Positions 8,279 through 16,809 of a stretch of 64,000 nt of DNA are shown one piece after another (position 1 is the stretch's first letter; every line of letters starts with the position of its first letter). The position numbers and the translations under genes were made by a program. The notes under the pieces were generated by a model, which did no database searches, was not told the origin of the DNA, and was given only the letters and a program-made list of their open reading frames with translations. The DNA comes from UBA1447 sp964612185 (GTDB taxonomy: Bacteria; Bacillota; Clostridia; Oscillospirales; Acutalibacteraceae): assembly GCA_964612185.1 (NCBI GenBank), contig CAZTCR010000003.1, positions 1 through 64,000 on the forward strand. The letters are read 5' to 3'.

Positions 8279-9556
8279 TTATTTTCTGAAAATGATTTCT
8301 TCTCTTCTGGGTCCGTTTGACACCATTGTTATCGGGAATCCGATTTCTTTCTCAATCAATAAAACATATTCTCTTGCCTCGACCGGCAGTCTTTCAAAAT
8401 CACGGATTCCCCTGATGTCGCATTTGAAACCCGGCATGGTTATCAAAACGGGTTTCGCTTTTTTCAACTCCGGTGTAACGGGAAAATCTTTTGTGATTTT
8501 TCCGTCAATTTCATAACCGACACATATTTTTATTTCGTCCAGATAATGTAAACAGTCGATCGCTGTCAGCACAACCTGTGTCGCCCCTTGTACCTGGCAG
8601 CCGTAACGGGTGGCTACACAATCGAACCAGCCCATCCTTCTCGGCCGGCCGGTCGTCGCGCCGTACTCGCCGGCGTCTCCGCCGTTCGTACGCATGATTT
8701 GGGCTTCTTCCCCGAATATCTCGCTGACGAACTCCCCTGCGCCAACAGCGCTTGAGTAGGCTTTGGTAACGGCAATGATGTCCTTGATCTCATGCGGAGC
8801 GATACCCGCGCCCACCGCGGCAAAGCCCGCGAGTGTCGAGGAGGATGTGACCATCGGATAAATACCGAGATCCGGGTCCTTCAACGAACCCAATTGCCCT
8901 TCCAGCAAAATGTTTTTTCCGTCTTTAACTGCCTGCCGCAGGTAAGTAATCGTATCGCCGACATACGGTGCTACGGTATCCCGGTAACTTAGCAAGGTAG
9001 CAAATAATTCGTCAACATCAATCAAAGGTTTTTTATAAACATGTTCGATCATCAAATTTTTTATTTCGCAGACGCTTTCCAGCTTTTCGCGCAAATATAT
9101 TTCGTCAAACAGTTCGCAAACCTGAAACCCGATTTTCGCGTATTTGTCCGAATAAAAGGGCGCGATTCCGCTTTTTGTGGAGCCGAACTGACGGTCCTGC
9201 AGCCGTTCTTCTTCATAAGTGTCCAACAGCACATGATACGGCATCATAATTTGCGTGCGCTCGGACACCATGATTACCGGTTCAGGAACCCCGGCGGCTA
9301 CAAGCGCTTTAATTTCTTTGTCCAGCTTCGGAATGTCGAGTGCCACCCCATTGCCGATTATATTCACCGTGTTCGGTTGACATACGCCCGACGGCAGCAG
9401 GTGCAGCGCAAATTTACCGAACTCGTTGATAATGGTGTGGCCGGCATTCGCTCCCCCTTGGAAACGCACAACGATATCCGCCTGCCCCGCGAACATATCG
9501 GTTATTTTACCCTTGCCCTCGTCGCCCCAGTTTGCCCCGACTATCGCTCTTACCAC
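8279..9556 (-). CDS. purA: adenylosuccinate synthase
   Basis: PurA joins IMP and aspartate with GTP to make adenylosuccinate, the first committed step to AMP. The P-loop GANWGDEGKGK, GGANAGHTI, the FGSTKSGI region, GDAGEYGATTGRPRRMGW and the C-terminal VSNGPRREE are all present; the length of 425 residues is normal. The first in-frame ATG (9580) has no ribosome site, whereas a GTG eight codons in (9554-9556) is preceded by GAGAGGCGG, so I place the start there. A strong promoter lies at 9612-9640. It probably heads an operon running down to the SGNH hydrolase and the DUF5058 pair. Confidence 0.95.
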   Translation of the reverse strand: MVRAIVGANWGDEGKGKITDMFAGQADIVVRFQGGANAGHTIINEFGKFALHLLPSGVCQPNTVNIIGNGVALDIPKLDKEIKALVAAGVPEPVIMVSERTQIMMPYHVLLDTYEEERLQDRQFGSTKSGIAPFYSDKYAKIGFQVCELFDEIYLREKLESVCEIKNLMIEHVYKKPLIDVDELFATLLSYRDTVAPYVGDTITYLRQAVKDGKNILLEGQLGSLKDPDLGIYPMVTSSSTLAGFAAVGAGIAPHEIKDIIAVTKAYSSAVGAGEFVSEIFGEEAQIMRTNGGDAGEYGATTGRPRRMGWFDCVATRYGCQVQGATQVVLTAIDCLHYLDEIKICVGYEIDGKITKDFPVTPELKKAKPVLITMPGFKCDIRGIRDFERLPVEAREYVLLIEKEIGFPITMVSNGPRREEIIFRK

Positions 9557-9611
9557 AACAATCCGCCTCTCATCACCCATAGAAGGTGAACACTAAAAAA
9601 TAATACAGTTT

Positions 9612-9640
9612 ATTATATGATTAACGGGGTTGGGTGTCAA
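9612..9640 (-). promoter_or_regulatory. sigma-A promoter of purA
   Basis: On the minus strand TTGACA (plus 9635-9640) is followed after 17 bases by TATAAT (plus 9612-9617), a perfect consensus. It points toward purA, with about 50 bases of leader. Confidence 0.8.
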
Positions 9641-9683
9641 CGCAAACAGACCGTCGTCCGGGTCAAATTTTTGGGCGCAGCGG

Positions 9684-9718
9684 TTGCAATTATTGTTTAT
9701 TGTGATACAATGTATAAT
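9684..9718 (+). promoter_or_regulatory. promoter of the secreted phosphoesterase
   Basis: TTGCAA (9684-9689) precedes TACAAT (9706-9711) by 16 bases; a second perfect TATAAT lies at 9713-9718. Either hexamer could serve as -10. It diverges from the purA promoter, with 43 bases between the two -35 boxes. Confidence 0.5.
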
Positions 9719-9760
9719 GGTTTTATAACCGGATATTTTCACAAGGAGAGGAAGATCCCG

Positions 9761-10918
9761 TTGAAAAGAAAGATGAAAGCGTTCTTGGCCGTCCTACTTA
9801 TGCTCGCATTTGTTTTTACTGCGGCTTCGCCCGCATATGCCGTTTCCGAAACTGTTGAAACTCAGCTGAGTTTCAACAGCGATGGCAAGTTTAAAATAAT
9901 GCAGTTCGCGGATTGCCAGGATAGCATTATGCCAAGGCAAGCCATGATCAAACTGATGGGAAAAGCGCTTGACGCGGAAAAACCGGACCTTGTTGTCTTT
10001 ACCGGCGACAATATTACCGGCGGCGGCAACCCCGGCCAGATTTTGACAAGTCTTGCCATTAAAGCGGTTCTGGCTCCGGTAGTTGCGCGCGGCATCCCGT
10101 TTGCAGTGGTGTTCGGCAATCACGACGCGGAAAGCGGCGTTTCAAAAGAAGACCAGCTTAAAATGTATCAAAAATACGACAACTGTCTCGCGATTGACCC
10201 TGAGCCGGGTCTTTACGGCTGCGCGACCTATAATCTGCCGATAAAAAGTGCTGACGGCACCAAAGACGCCTTTAACCTCTGGCTGATGGACTCCAACGAG
10301 TATGACCGCGTAAACGGCGGTTATGACTGGGTTCACCGGGACCAGCTTGACTGGTACAAAGCAAAAAGCGCGGAATTGGCTGGTGCAAACGGCGGTCTTG
10401 TTCCATCCCTGATGTTCCAGCACATCCCGGTGCCGGAAATATATGAAGTACTAAAGGAAGTCCCTGCCGACACGCAAGGCGCCAAAACCCGTTTCGGTAA
10501 AACCTGGGCGTTCGAGCTCAACCCGGCTATGGCGCAGGGTATCCTCGGCGAATGGCCCTGCCCGCCCGACACCAACGGCGGTCAGTTCCAAGCTGTTGCC
10601 GAGCGCGGGGATGTGCTTGGTATCGTTACCGGGCATGACCATGTTAATGATTTTATTGGTACTTATAACAGCGTTGACTTTATCCAGTCACCCGGTATTG
10701 GTTTTCAAACCTACGGAAATGAGAACCGCGGTTTCCGAGTAATTATTTTAGATGAAAATGAAAATTGGAACTACGAAACCTACACCCCCACTTTTTTTGA
10801 TTATTACGGGACAGGCGTTGCGGGTAGATTCGCCTATGCTTTCTTCGGCAGCCCCGTTGCGAGTTTTCTGCCCGGCATCGGGGATACCCTATACAAAGTT
10901 CTGAGACTCTTCTCATAA
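9761..10918 (+). CDS. secreted calcineurin-like metallophosphoesterase
   Basis: The 385-residue product starts with a clear signal peptide (KRKMK, hydrophobic core, cleavage after AYA at residue 27). Metal-binding motifs in order are FADCQD (Asp51, Gln53), FTGDN, FGNHD, a His in FQHIP and GHDHVND. Motif I has Gln where most relatives have His; this DxQ form occurs in a known subgroup of these enzymes. The likely role is hydrolysis of phosphate esters outside the cell. The start is a TTG at 9761 with AAGGAGAGG ahead of it. Related but cytoplasmic phosphoesterases are encoded at 33942 and 44985. Confidence 0.9.
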   Translation: MKRKMKAFLAVLLMLAFVFTAASPAYAVSETVETQLSFNSDGKFKIMQFADCQDSIMPRQAMIKLMGKALDAEKPDLVVFTGDNITGGGNPGQILTSLAIKAVLAPVVARGIPFAVVFGNHDAESGVSKEDQLKMYQKYDNCLAIDPEPGLYGCATYNLPIKSADGTKDAFNLWLMDSNEYDRVNGGYDWVHRDQLDWYKAKSAELAGANGGLVPSLMFQHIPVPEIYEVLKEVPADTQGAKTRFGKTWAFELNPAMAQGILGEWPCPPDTNGGQFQAVAERGDVLGIVTGHDHVNDFIGTYNSVDFIQSPGIGFQTYGNENRGFRVIILDENENWNYETYTPTFFDYYGTGVAGRFAYAFFGSPVASFLPGIGDTLYKVLRLFS

Positions 10919-10935
10919 CCGTGTTTCAATAGACC

Positions 10936-10975
10936 AAAAAACGGGAGCAGGTGTAATTGCCTGCTCCCGTCGTTT
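10936..10975. terminator. bidirectional terminator between convergent genes
   Basis: Perfect 11-bp stem (ACGGGAGCAGG at 10941-10951 with its complement at 10960-10970, loop TGTAATTG). The minus-strand side ends in six T, the plus side in a weaker T-rich tail. It separates the phosphoesterase gene from the converging membrane-protein cluster. Confidence 0.85.
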
Positions 10976-10990
10976 ATATTCGATGAGCCT

Positions 10991-11737
10991 TTATGCCGAA
11001 CGGTTTTCCTGTTCAGAGATTTTTTCCTGCTTTTGGGCATTTTTCAGCTGTGCACGCCGGCTTTGAATGCACAGCACGGCAAAAAGAGCGATTCCGCCCG
11101 CAAACGAACCAACCGTTCCGCTGATAATATCAGTCATCGTGTCCATTAAGGGGAAGCGTGCCGGATCTGTCGGTAACAATTCCAAAAATCGCTCGCTCGG
11201 TGCGAATGACCAGTTTTGGGTATTGCCGGCAAAAAACTGGTCGCAGACAAACTCAAATATTTCCCACGCTACCGCGGCAAAAAACGACAATCCAAACCCG
11301 CAGATCGCGCCAATCACCGGCGGCAAGGGTTCCCTGCTCCTTTTGATCGATCGGGCAACCTCGTACCCGGCATAAACACAAACAAAACAACCAAAAGCGT
11401 GCAGATAAAAATCATACCAGGGGATCAAGGTATAGATATTCAAAAACTTACCGATAAACGATGCCGCCAACACCAAAATCATCACCCAAGTCTGGGCGCG
11501 GTACGATATACGGTTAAGAAAAGTCTTGCCGGGGAACAGATGAAACACCGGAATGAGCACCGTAGCCGCGGACTGTGCTTTGATTACCAGGATTGTTTGC
11601 GCCGGTAGTCCCTTCTTGGTAGATACTACCAGCGCGTAAATAAGCATCGCCCAGCCAACGCACCAAAAAGCCATTTCAAACCATGTGACCTCTTCGCGCG
11701 CACGATCATATTCCGAGCGAAATTTGCGTTTAAACAA
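10991..11737 (-). CDS. multipass membrane protein, paralogue 1 of 3
   Basis: A 248-residue membrane protein with about six hydrophobic segments. It shares with its two neighbours the motifs EVTWxExAFW, WYDxYLHxxGC, GFGLSFFxAVxWEIFEF and LMDTMTD. The acidic residues and the histidine in these membrane-border motifs recall DUF2238/YjdF-like proteins, but the family is not certain and no function is known. The long upstream extension is unlikely; the TTG at 11735-11737 follows GGAAGG by eight bases and gives the same N terminus as the paralogues. It is the last of the three tandem copies and ends at a strong terminator. Confidence 0.7.
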   Translation of the reverse strand: MFKRKFRSEYDRAREEVTWFEMAFWCVGWAMLIYALVVSTKKGLPAQTILVIKAQSAATVLIPVFHLFPGKTFLNRISYRAQTWVMILVLAASFIGKFLNIYTLIPWYDFYLHAFGCFVCVYAGYEVARSIKRSREPLPPVIGAICGFGLSFFAAVAWEIFEFVCDQFFAGNTQNWSFAPSERFLELLPTDPARFPLMDTMTDIISGTVGSFAGGIALFAVLCIQSRRAQLKNAQKQEKISEQENRSA

Positions 11738-11801
11738 CAGCGGCACCTTCCTGCAAAATGAACTGAAGAGACAGCGAACAACTTTTTTTCGCAAGACCGG
11801 C

Positions 11802-12509
11802 TTAGCGGACTTTTTTCTTTTTATATTTGACACACAAATAAATAAACAGCACAAACCCGCCTGCCAGTGAACCCGCGGTGCCGAAAACCAAATCCGTCAT
11901 CGTGTCCAGCAGTGCATATCGCTGCGGTTCAATGCCCGGGAACCGCGAGAGCAGCCCGGACGAGTTGATAAACATCCAATTCTGCGCGTTCATTCCCGCA
12001 ATCAATGTATCACTGAAGAATTCAAATATCTCCCACCCGACAGCGAAAAAGAAGGAGAAGCCGAACCCGCTGATTGCCGCGACAATCGGCTGCAAAGGCT
12101 GCGTGTCGTGTTTTAACGCCATGGTCAGATAGTAACCGGCAAACACACACAGAAAACAGCCGAATACATGCAGATACGCATCATACCACTCCACCGTACT
12201 GTACCAGCCCTTATACTGACCGAATACCGCAGTCAGCAGCAACATGACCGATGCCATTGTCTGAACCCTGTAAGACAGCCGGGCAAAAAATACTTTGCGC
12301 GGCAGGAGGTGCAGCAGCGGCAGGGCAAAGGCGCACGCCAGCTTCGCGCTCAGCCGCAGCGCCAAGCGGTCCGGGTCGCCCGCGAGGACTGATCGAACAA
12401 GCGCGTACACAATAATAATCCGGACAATCCACCAGAAGGCGTACTCGACCCAAGTGACCTCTTCCCGGAATGTTTTGTATTCTGTTTTGATTTTATTGTT
12501 AATGTTCAT
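11802..12509 (-). CDS. multipass membrane protein, paralogue 2 of 3
   Basis: The middle copy, 235 residues, starts MNINNKIKTEYKTFREEVTW and carries the same motif set: HLLPRKVFFARLSYRVQ, WYDAYLHVFGC, WEIFEFFSD and LLDTMTD. It ends in a lysine-rich tail (KYKKKKVR). It resembles copy 3 more than copy 1. A terminator at 12551-12579 separates it from copy 3, so it must have its own promoter or depend on readthrough; copy 1 follows after 64 bases. Function unknown; the charged motifs suggest an intramembrane or membrane-edge active site. Confidence 0.7.
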   Translation of the reverse strand: MNINNKIKTEYKTFREEVTWVEYAFWWIVRIIIVYALVRSVLAGDPDRLALRLSAKLACAFALPLLHLLPRKVFFARLSYRVQTMASVMLLLTAVFGQYKGWYSTVEWYDAYLHVFGCFLCVFAGYYLTMALKHDTQPLQPIVAAISGFGFSFFFAVGWEIFEFFSDTLIAGMNAQNWMFINSSGLLSRFPGIEPQRYALLDTMTDLVFGTAGSLAGGFVLFIYLCVKYKKKKVR

Positions 12510-12550
12510 TGTTGAATGCTTCCGCCCCGAAAATGAGGCCTTGGTATGCT

Positions 12551-12579
12551 AAAAAGGGCAGAAATCCTTTCCGCCCTTA
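12551..12579 (-). terminator. terminator after membrane paralogue 3
   Basis: AAGGGC and GCCCTT arms around a 13-base loop, followed on the minus strand by TTT. It lies 18 bases after the stop of the third paralogue. Confidence 0.65.
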
Positions 12580-12596
12580 AATATTGCCGGCAAGTA

Positions 12597-13361
12597 TTAA
12601 CCAACCTGCTGAACAGGTTCCTTTTCCTGCGTTTTACCAACCGCTCTCTTTTTTATCAATGTCAGCTTTGAGGCCTTTTTATTTGTGCGGTACACATAGG
12701 CGAACACGGTAATCCCGCCCAGGATCGAACCGATTGTGCCCGCGATCATATCAGTCATTGTATCGAGCAGCGCGTAACGCTGCGGGTCAATCGGCGGTAA
12801 AAGTGCCATGAGCTCATTCGAATTGATGTTTGACCAGTTTTGAGAATTACTGCCGACAAAATAATTGTCGCAGAAGAACTCAAAGATTTCCCACCCCACA
12901 GCGAAGAAAAACGAAAGCCCGAAACCACAGATAGCCGCCACGACAGGCGCCAAAGGACGATCGTCGCGTTTGAGCGCCATGGTCAGCTCATAGCCCGCGT
13001 ACACAAACACAAAACAGCCGATTATATGGAGATAGGCATCGTACCATTCCACATTGCTGTAAAACCCTTTGTATTGCCCGAAAAAGGCAGTAGTCAGCAG
13101 CATCACGACGACCGCGTCTTGCACCCTGTAGTTGATGCGGGATAAAAATAATTTTTTCGGCAACAGATGCAGCAGCGGCAGCGCAAAGGACAAAGCGAAC
13201 TCCGAACCGAGCTGTAAAATCGTCACCTGGCTGCGCGATTGTCTGATAGAATCAATGAGCGCATACAGCAATATCAGCCTGATAGCCCACCAGAGCGCGT
13301 ACTCAACCCAAGTGACCTCAGATCTAAAAACCCTGTATTCGCCTGCCAATTTTGTCTTCAT
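12597..13361 (-). CDS. multipass membrane protein, paralogue 3 of 3
   Basis: The first transcribed copy, 254 residues, with the same topology and motifs as the other two (SEVTWVEYALWW, WYDAYLHIIGC, WEIFEFFCD, LLDTMTDM). The C-terminal 20 residues are basic and then glutamate- and glutamine-rich, unlike the other copies. The ATG at 13359-13361 is preferred over the TTG just before it because AGAGGT is better spaced. High similarity among the three copies points to recent tandem duplication followed by drift, mainly at the two ends of the proteins. Confidence 0.7.
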   Translation of the reverse strand: MKTKLAGEYRVFRSEVTWVEYALWWAIRLILLYALIDSIRQSRSQVTILQLGSEFALSFALPLLHLLPKKLFLSRINYRVQDAVVVMLLTTAFFGQYKGFYSNVEWYDAYLHIIGCFVFVYAGYELTMALKRDDRPLAPVVAAICGFGLSFFFAVGWEIFEFFCDNYFVGSNSQNWSNINSNELMALLPPIDPQRYALLDTMTDMIAGTIGSILGGITVFAYVYRTNKKASKLTLIKKRAVGKTQEKEPVQQVG

Positions 13362-13572
13362 CAATTTTATACCTCTTTACCGCGGGCGATGCCATATTCG
13401 CCGCCGATTCGTCCTGTAAAACAGTATATTTTTCTGATTGAATTATAACGCCTGTGCACCGGATTCGCAATGCATTTAACAATTTGTTTATGCATTCTTT
13501 ATATTTCTAATTTCGCTTATTTCGCCGGATTAAATCCCCCGCAGATTTTGTCAAGTTCATCATCTGCTGACA

Positions 13573-13601
13573 TTGACAATCCTGCCGAGCACACCTATAA
13601 T
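13573..13601 (+). promoter_or_regulatory. perfect sigma-A promoter of the ABC exporter operon
   Basis: TTGACA (13573-13578) and TATAAT (13596-13601) are separated by 17 bases. The transcript would have a leader of about 45 bases before the ATP-binding gene. The gap back to 13362 holds no other feature I can support. Confidence 0.85.
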
Positions 13602-13654
13602 AGATGAGGTTTGACAACCATCGAAAACTAAATTGATACACCGAGGTGGCAGCG

Positions 13655-14368
13655 ATGCTGAAAATCGACAAGTTATCCAAAACCTACAAGGGCGGAATTA
13701 AAGCTGTGAACAACCTTACTTTGCAGGTTGACGCAGGGGATATTTTCGGGTTTATCGGCCCAAACGGAGCCGGCAAAACCACCACCATCAAGGCTGCGGT
13801 GGGCGTGCTTGATTTTGACGAGGGCGATATTTTTATCAACAACCTCTCTATCAAAACAGACCCGCTCGGCTGTAAGAGAATGACGGCTTTTATTCCGGAC
13901 AACCCGGATTTATATGAGTATTTTACCGGTATCGGTTACCTCAATTTTATCGGCGATGTGTTCGCTGTGGAAAAGACCGAGCGTGAACGGCTGATACAAA
14001 AATATGCCGATGCGCTCGAGCTTACCGGAAACCTCGGCAACACAATCGCCTCCTATTCGCACGGCATGAAGCAGAAACTCGCGATTATTTCCGCACTCAT
14101 TCACAGCCCGAAACTGCTGGTGCTCGATGAACCGTTCGTTGGGCTTGACCCGAAATCGGCGCATACACTCAAGATAATTATGCGGGAACTGTGCGACGCA
14201 GGCAGCGCTATTTTCTTTTCCACTCATGTGCTGGATGTGGCGGAAAAACTATGCGATAAAATAGCGATTATCCGGGACGGCGAACTCATCGCCTGCGGCG
14301 ATACGGAGATGGTCAAAGGCGACGCAAGTCTGGAAGAAGTTTTTTTGGAGTTGACAGAAAATGCGTGA
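13655..14368 (+). CDS. ABC transporter ATP-binding protein
   Basis: A 237-residue ATPase subunit of an ABC-2 type exporter. Walker A is GPNGAGKTTT near residue 37, the signature is SYSHGMKQKL, Walker B is LLVLDEP and the switch histidine is in STHVLD. The ATG at 13655 follows GAGGTGG; a GTG three codons upstream overlaps that site and is less likely. The stop overlaps the permease start by eight bases, so the subunits are translationally coupled. The substrate is unknown; similar pairs export lipids, peptides or drugs. Confidence 0.92.
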   Translation: MLKIDKLSKTYKGGIKAVNNLTLQVDAGDIFGFIGPNGAGKTTTIKAAVGVLDFDEGDIFINNLSIKTDPLGCKRMTAFIPDNPDLYEYFTGIGYLNFIGDVFAVEKTERERLIQKYADALELTGNLGNTIASYSHGMKQKLAIISALIHSPKLLVLDEPFVGLDPKSAHTLKIIMRELCDAGSAIFFSTHVLDVAEKLCDKIAIIRDGELIACGDTEMVKGDASLEEVFLELTENA

Positions 14369-15959
14369 ACTTAAAATACTCCTGCGGGTTGAATTTAAGC
14401 ACATTCTGCATTCACTCAACCCGAAAGCATCAAAAGGCAGCACCGGCAAAGGCAAAGCAGCTGCCTTTTATGCCATTATTCTCTTTTCATTCGCGATGAT
14501 GATTTTTTATGCGTTTGTTTACTCCGCCATCATGGCGGACGCCTTCACGCAGATTGACGCGCTTTATTTGCTGCCGGGGCTGATGATGACAGCAAGTTGC
14601 ATGATGATGCTTTTCACAACGATTTATAAAGTAAAAGGCACGGTGTTCGGTTTCAAGGATTATGACCTGTTAATGTCCCTGCCCGTGAAAACAAGCACCG
14701 TGGTCATCAGCCGGATGACGGTGCTGTACACCATCAACTTTTTATTCTGCCTGTTCCTGATGCTCCCTGCCGGCGCTGTCTATGCGGCACGCGCGCTGCC
14801 CGGTCCGGGTTTTTACATTGCCTTCCTGCTCACCTTTCCGTTCATTCCGCTTGTGCCGATTGCCGTGGCTTCGGTTACCGGCACCGTCATTCATCTTGCC
14901 GCCGCGCGCTTCAAACATAAAAATATTGCCAACCTGATTATCACCATGTCCTTTTTTATGGGGATTATGTTTTTTTCCTTTAACACGACCACATTTATTA
15001 ATAACGCCGCGGACATCGGCATGACCGTGATGAAAGCTGTCAACCGCTACTATCCGCTCGCGCTGATGTATACCAACGCGGTGTGCAAGAACGACTATGC
15101 CGCTTTGGCGCTTTTTATTTTAATATCTATTCTTATTTTTTCTCTGTTCGCGTTTTTAGTGAGCAGAAGATTCAAGACGCTCAACACCTTGATTTTAGCG
15201 AACCGTACTGCATCGGATTATAAAATTAAACCCCTGAATGTTTCTTCACCCGCGCGCGCACTTTACAAAAGGGAACTGAAACGCTACTTTTCTTCCGCAA
15301 ACTATGTGCTCAACACCGGCGTCGGGCTGATCCTGTTTACCATGGCATCTGTCGCGCTCGTTTTTATGGGTTCGGAAAAACTCGGCGTTGTGCTGGGTAT
15401 CCCCGGCATGACGGAAATTATCGCGAAGGCGGGCCCGGTGGCTGTCTCGGTATTTGTGGCGCTTTCCTGCACGACAGCCTGCTCGATCTCGCTTGAGGGC
15501 AAGCATCTGTGGATCATTAAAAGTATCCCCGTAAGCATCAAGAGCGTCTTTTTGAGCAAAGCCGCGGTCAACCTGACGCTTGTATTACCGGCTGTTTTGG
15601 TCAACACCTGCGCAGTTGCCTATGTGTTCCGCTTTGATGCCGGACAAACCGCGCTGATGTTCCTTGTACCCGCAGTCTATGCTGTTTTTATCGCGCTCAC
15701 GGGACTTGCTGTTAATCTGCAGTACCCGAACTTTGACTGGGCGACGGAAATCACCGTCATCAAACAAAGCGCCGCCGTTCTGCTTACGCTGGTTGTCGGT
15801 CTGCTGAGCGTTGCCGCGCCGCTGGTGGTTATCTTTACCTTTAAAACACTTGACGCGCGGCTGGTCACTTATATAACCTTGCTCGTCTTGACTATCGCGG
15901 ATGTCTCGCTCTACCGTTACCTGTTGACAAAAGGCGTAAAAACTTTTAACAGCTTTTGA
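14361..15959 (+). CDS. ABC-2 type exporter permease
   Basis: A 532-residue polytopic membrane protein with about twelve hydrophobic segments in two halves joined by a charged stretch near residues 270-305 (ANRTASDYKIKPLNV, YKRELKRYFSS). This is the layout of large single-chain ABC-2 permeases that work with one ATPase, presumably as a dimer of that subunit. It overlaps the ATPase gene by eight bases. The substrate cannot be inferred. Confidence 0.85.
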   Translation: MRELKILLRVEFKHILHSLNPKASKGSTGKGKAAAFYAIILFSFAMMIFYAFVYSAIMADAFTQIDALYLLPGLMMTASCMMMLFTTIYKVKGTVFGFKDYDLLMSLPVKTSTVVISRMTVLYTINFLFCLFLMLPAGAVYAARALPGPGFYIAFLLTFPFIPLVPIAVASVTGTVIHLAAARFKHKNIANLIITMSFFMGIMFFSFNTTTFINNAADIGMTVMKAVNRYYPLALMYTNAVCKNDYAALALFILISILIFSLFAFLVSRRFKTLNTLILANRTASDYKIKPLNVSSPARALYKRELKRYFSSANYVLNTGVGLILFTMASVALVFMGSEKLGVVLGIPGMTEIIAKAGPVAVSVFVALSCTTACSISLEGKHLWIIKSIPVSIKSVFLSKAAVNLTLVLPAVLVNTCAVAYVFRFDAGQTALMFLVPAVYAVFIALTGLAVNLQYPNFDWATEITVIKQSAAVLLTLVVGLLSVAAPLVVIFTFKTLDARLVTYITLLVLTIADVSLYRYLLTKGVKTFNSF

Positions 15960-16192
15960 CCACAGCCAAATCAATCTTTGGAGGTGCTCGTATCGCCCGT
16001 TCAAACAGACCTCAAAACGCCAATAACTTCTACCGCCGCAACAGGGGCAGGGGCGTGGTGCGTATACGCTTGTCTACGGTGCTTGCCTTTGTTTTTGTCG
16101 CCGTGATGCTGCTGCTTGTTGGCATTTATATTTATTATAACGATGTGAAAATGACGGTGTTGTTGAATATTGCCGGCTTTTTCGGTTGGTAA
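15956..16192 (+). CDS. small single-span membrane protein
   Basis: Up to 78 residues: a basic, asparagine- and arginine-rich N terminus (SNRPQNANNFYRRNRGRG), one strong membrane helix (residues about 43-60) and a second weaker hydrophobic tail. The TTG start overlaps the permease stop, but no ribosome site precedes it. GGAGGTG lies about eight codons further in and no standard start follows it at good distance, so the true start is unsure. It may be an accessory subunit of the exporter. The stop codon abuts, in the same frame, the toxin remnant described next. Confidence 0.45.
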   Translation: MTTAKSIFGGARIARSNRPQNANNFYRRNRGRGVVRIRLSTVLAFVFVAVMLLLVGIYIYYNDVKMTVLLNIAGFFGW

Positions 16193-16282
16193 AATGAACA
16201 GAAAAAAGCACCCAAAACGCCTATAAGAGAGATTAAACAAGCTAAACGAGAATTTTCTGATTTGAAGGAAAGGGGGCTATAA
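16193..16282 (+). pseudogene. C-terminal remnant of a HigB-like toxin
   Basis: An open stretch of about 29 codons reads KKAPKTPIREIKQAKREF and then SDLKERGL before a TAA at 16280-16282. The KTPxREIxxAK pattern is the usual C-terminal helix of HigB/Gp49-like (DUF891, RelE superfamily) mRNA-cleaving toxins. No start codon is present and the rest of the toxin is missing. It is followed after one base by a HigA-type antitoxin start, the gene order expected for higBA. It is a deletion remnant, not a working gene. Confidence 0.55.
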
Positions 16283-16283
16283 A

Positions 16284-16430
16284 ATGAACAATAGTGCAAT
16301 AGGGAGCAATTGGGATGATGTTCGAAAGGGAATTTTTACTCCTGAGGAAATAGCCCAAAGCAATTTGAGGGTCGCTTTGGTCGGTGAACTGATCAAGGCG
16401 CGAAAAAAGGATATAGCCCAAAAAAGCTAA
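16284..16430 (+). pseudogene. truncated HigA-type antitoxin
   Basis: The 48 codons include NWDDVRKGIFTPEEIAQSNL and RVALVGELIKAR, a close match to the N terminus of XRE-family HigA antitoxins. After LIKAR the frame shifts and stops. In the next frame the sequence resumes as KKGYSPKKLTEL, the expected continuation, so one A was lost from the A run near 16402-16408. About 12 bases later the 40-bp palindrome of the nucleotidyltransferase cassette begins, and the rest of the helix-turn-helix domain is gone. An AAAGGGGG ribosome site remains. Confidence 0.65.
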
Positions 16431-16445
16431 CAGAACTGAAAATAA

Positions 16446-16485
16446 TTACCCCACACTTGTTGACAAATTTAACTTTGTGGGGTAA
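16446..16485. repeat. 40-bp palindromic element, copy 1 (left side of cassette)
   Basis: TTACCCCACA at the left end is the exact complement of TGTGGGGTAA at the right end; the 20-base centre has a further short stem (GTTGA with TTAAC, one wobble). It differs from copy 3 (20670-20709) at only two of 40 positions. It covers the -35 box and spacer of the cassette promoter, so it could also be an operator. Confidence 0.8.
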
Positions 16486-16488
16486 TAT
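16460..16488 (+). promoter_or_regulatory. promoter of the nucleotidyltransferase cassette
   Basis: TTGACA (16460-16465) and TAATAT (16483-16488) are 17 bases apart. The -35 box and spacer lie inside the palindromic element, so a protein bound to the palindrome would block transcription, as in autoregulated toxin-antitoxin operons. Confidence 0.65.
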
Positions 16489-16506
16489 TTATTTGAGGTG
16501 AGAAGA

Positions 16507-16809
16507 ATGAATGTCATACTCGGAACTTTAATGGAGGAAAAGGTGCGGAATCTCAATATGCAGCAAAGCTGCATTGACGAAATCAATAAGCTGCCAAAGG
16601 GAAGCTTATCTGTAAAACGGATAGGCAAAAATGAGTATTGCTATTTGAAATACAGGCGGGGCGAAAAGTTCATCTCGGAATACATCGGAAAATGCGATGA
16701 TAATATCGGGGAAATTAAAAAACAAATTAACAAACGCAGATATTTCGAAAAACTCCTTAGGGATCTTAAAGCAGAATACAAATTGATAATTAAGGTGGTT
16801 AAGGACTGA
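16507..16809 (+). CDS. small protein upstream of nucleotidyltransferase, antitoxin candidate
   Basis: A 100-residue basic protein. The middle (KGSLSVKRIGKNEYCYLKY followed by RRGEKFISEYIGK) looks like a small beta hairpin of the type seen in some DNA-binding and transposase-related proteins. The C-terminal third is a charged, probably coiled helix (EIKKQINKRRYFEKLLRDLK). I do not recognise the family with certainty. The ATG at 16507 follows GAGGTG by six bases. Its stop codon overlaps the start of the nucleotidyltransferase gene (TGATG), which is the usual coupling of antitoxin to toxin. Role as antitoxin or operator-binding repressor is inference. Confidence 0.7.
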   Translation: MNVILGTLMEEKVRNLNMQQSCIDEINKLPKGSLSVKRIGKNEYCYLKYRRGEKFISEYIGKCDDNIGEIKKQINKRRYFEKLLRDLKAEYKLIIKVVKD

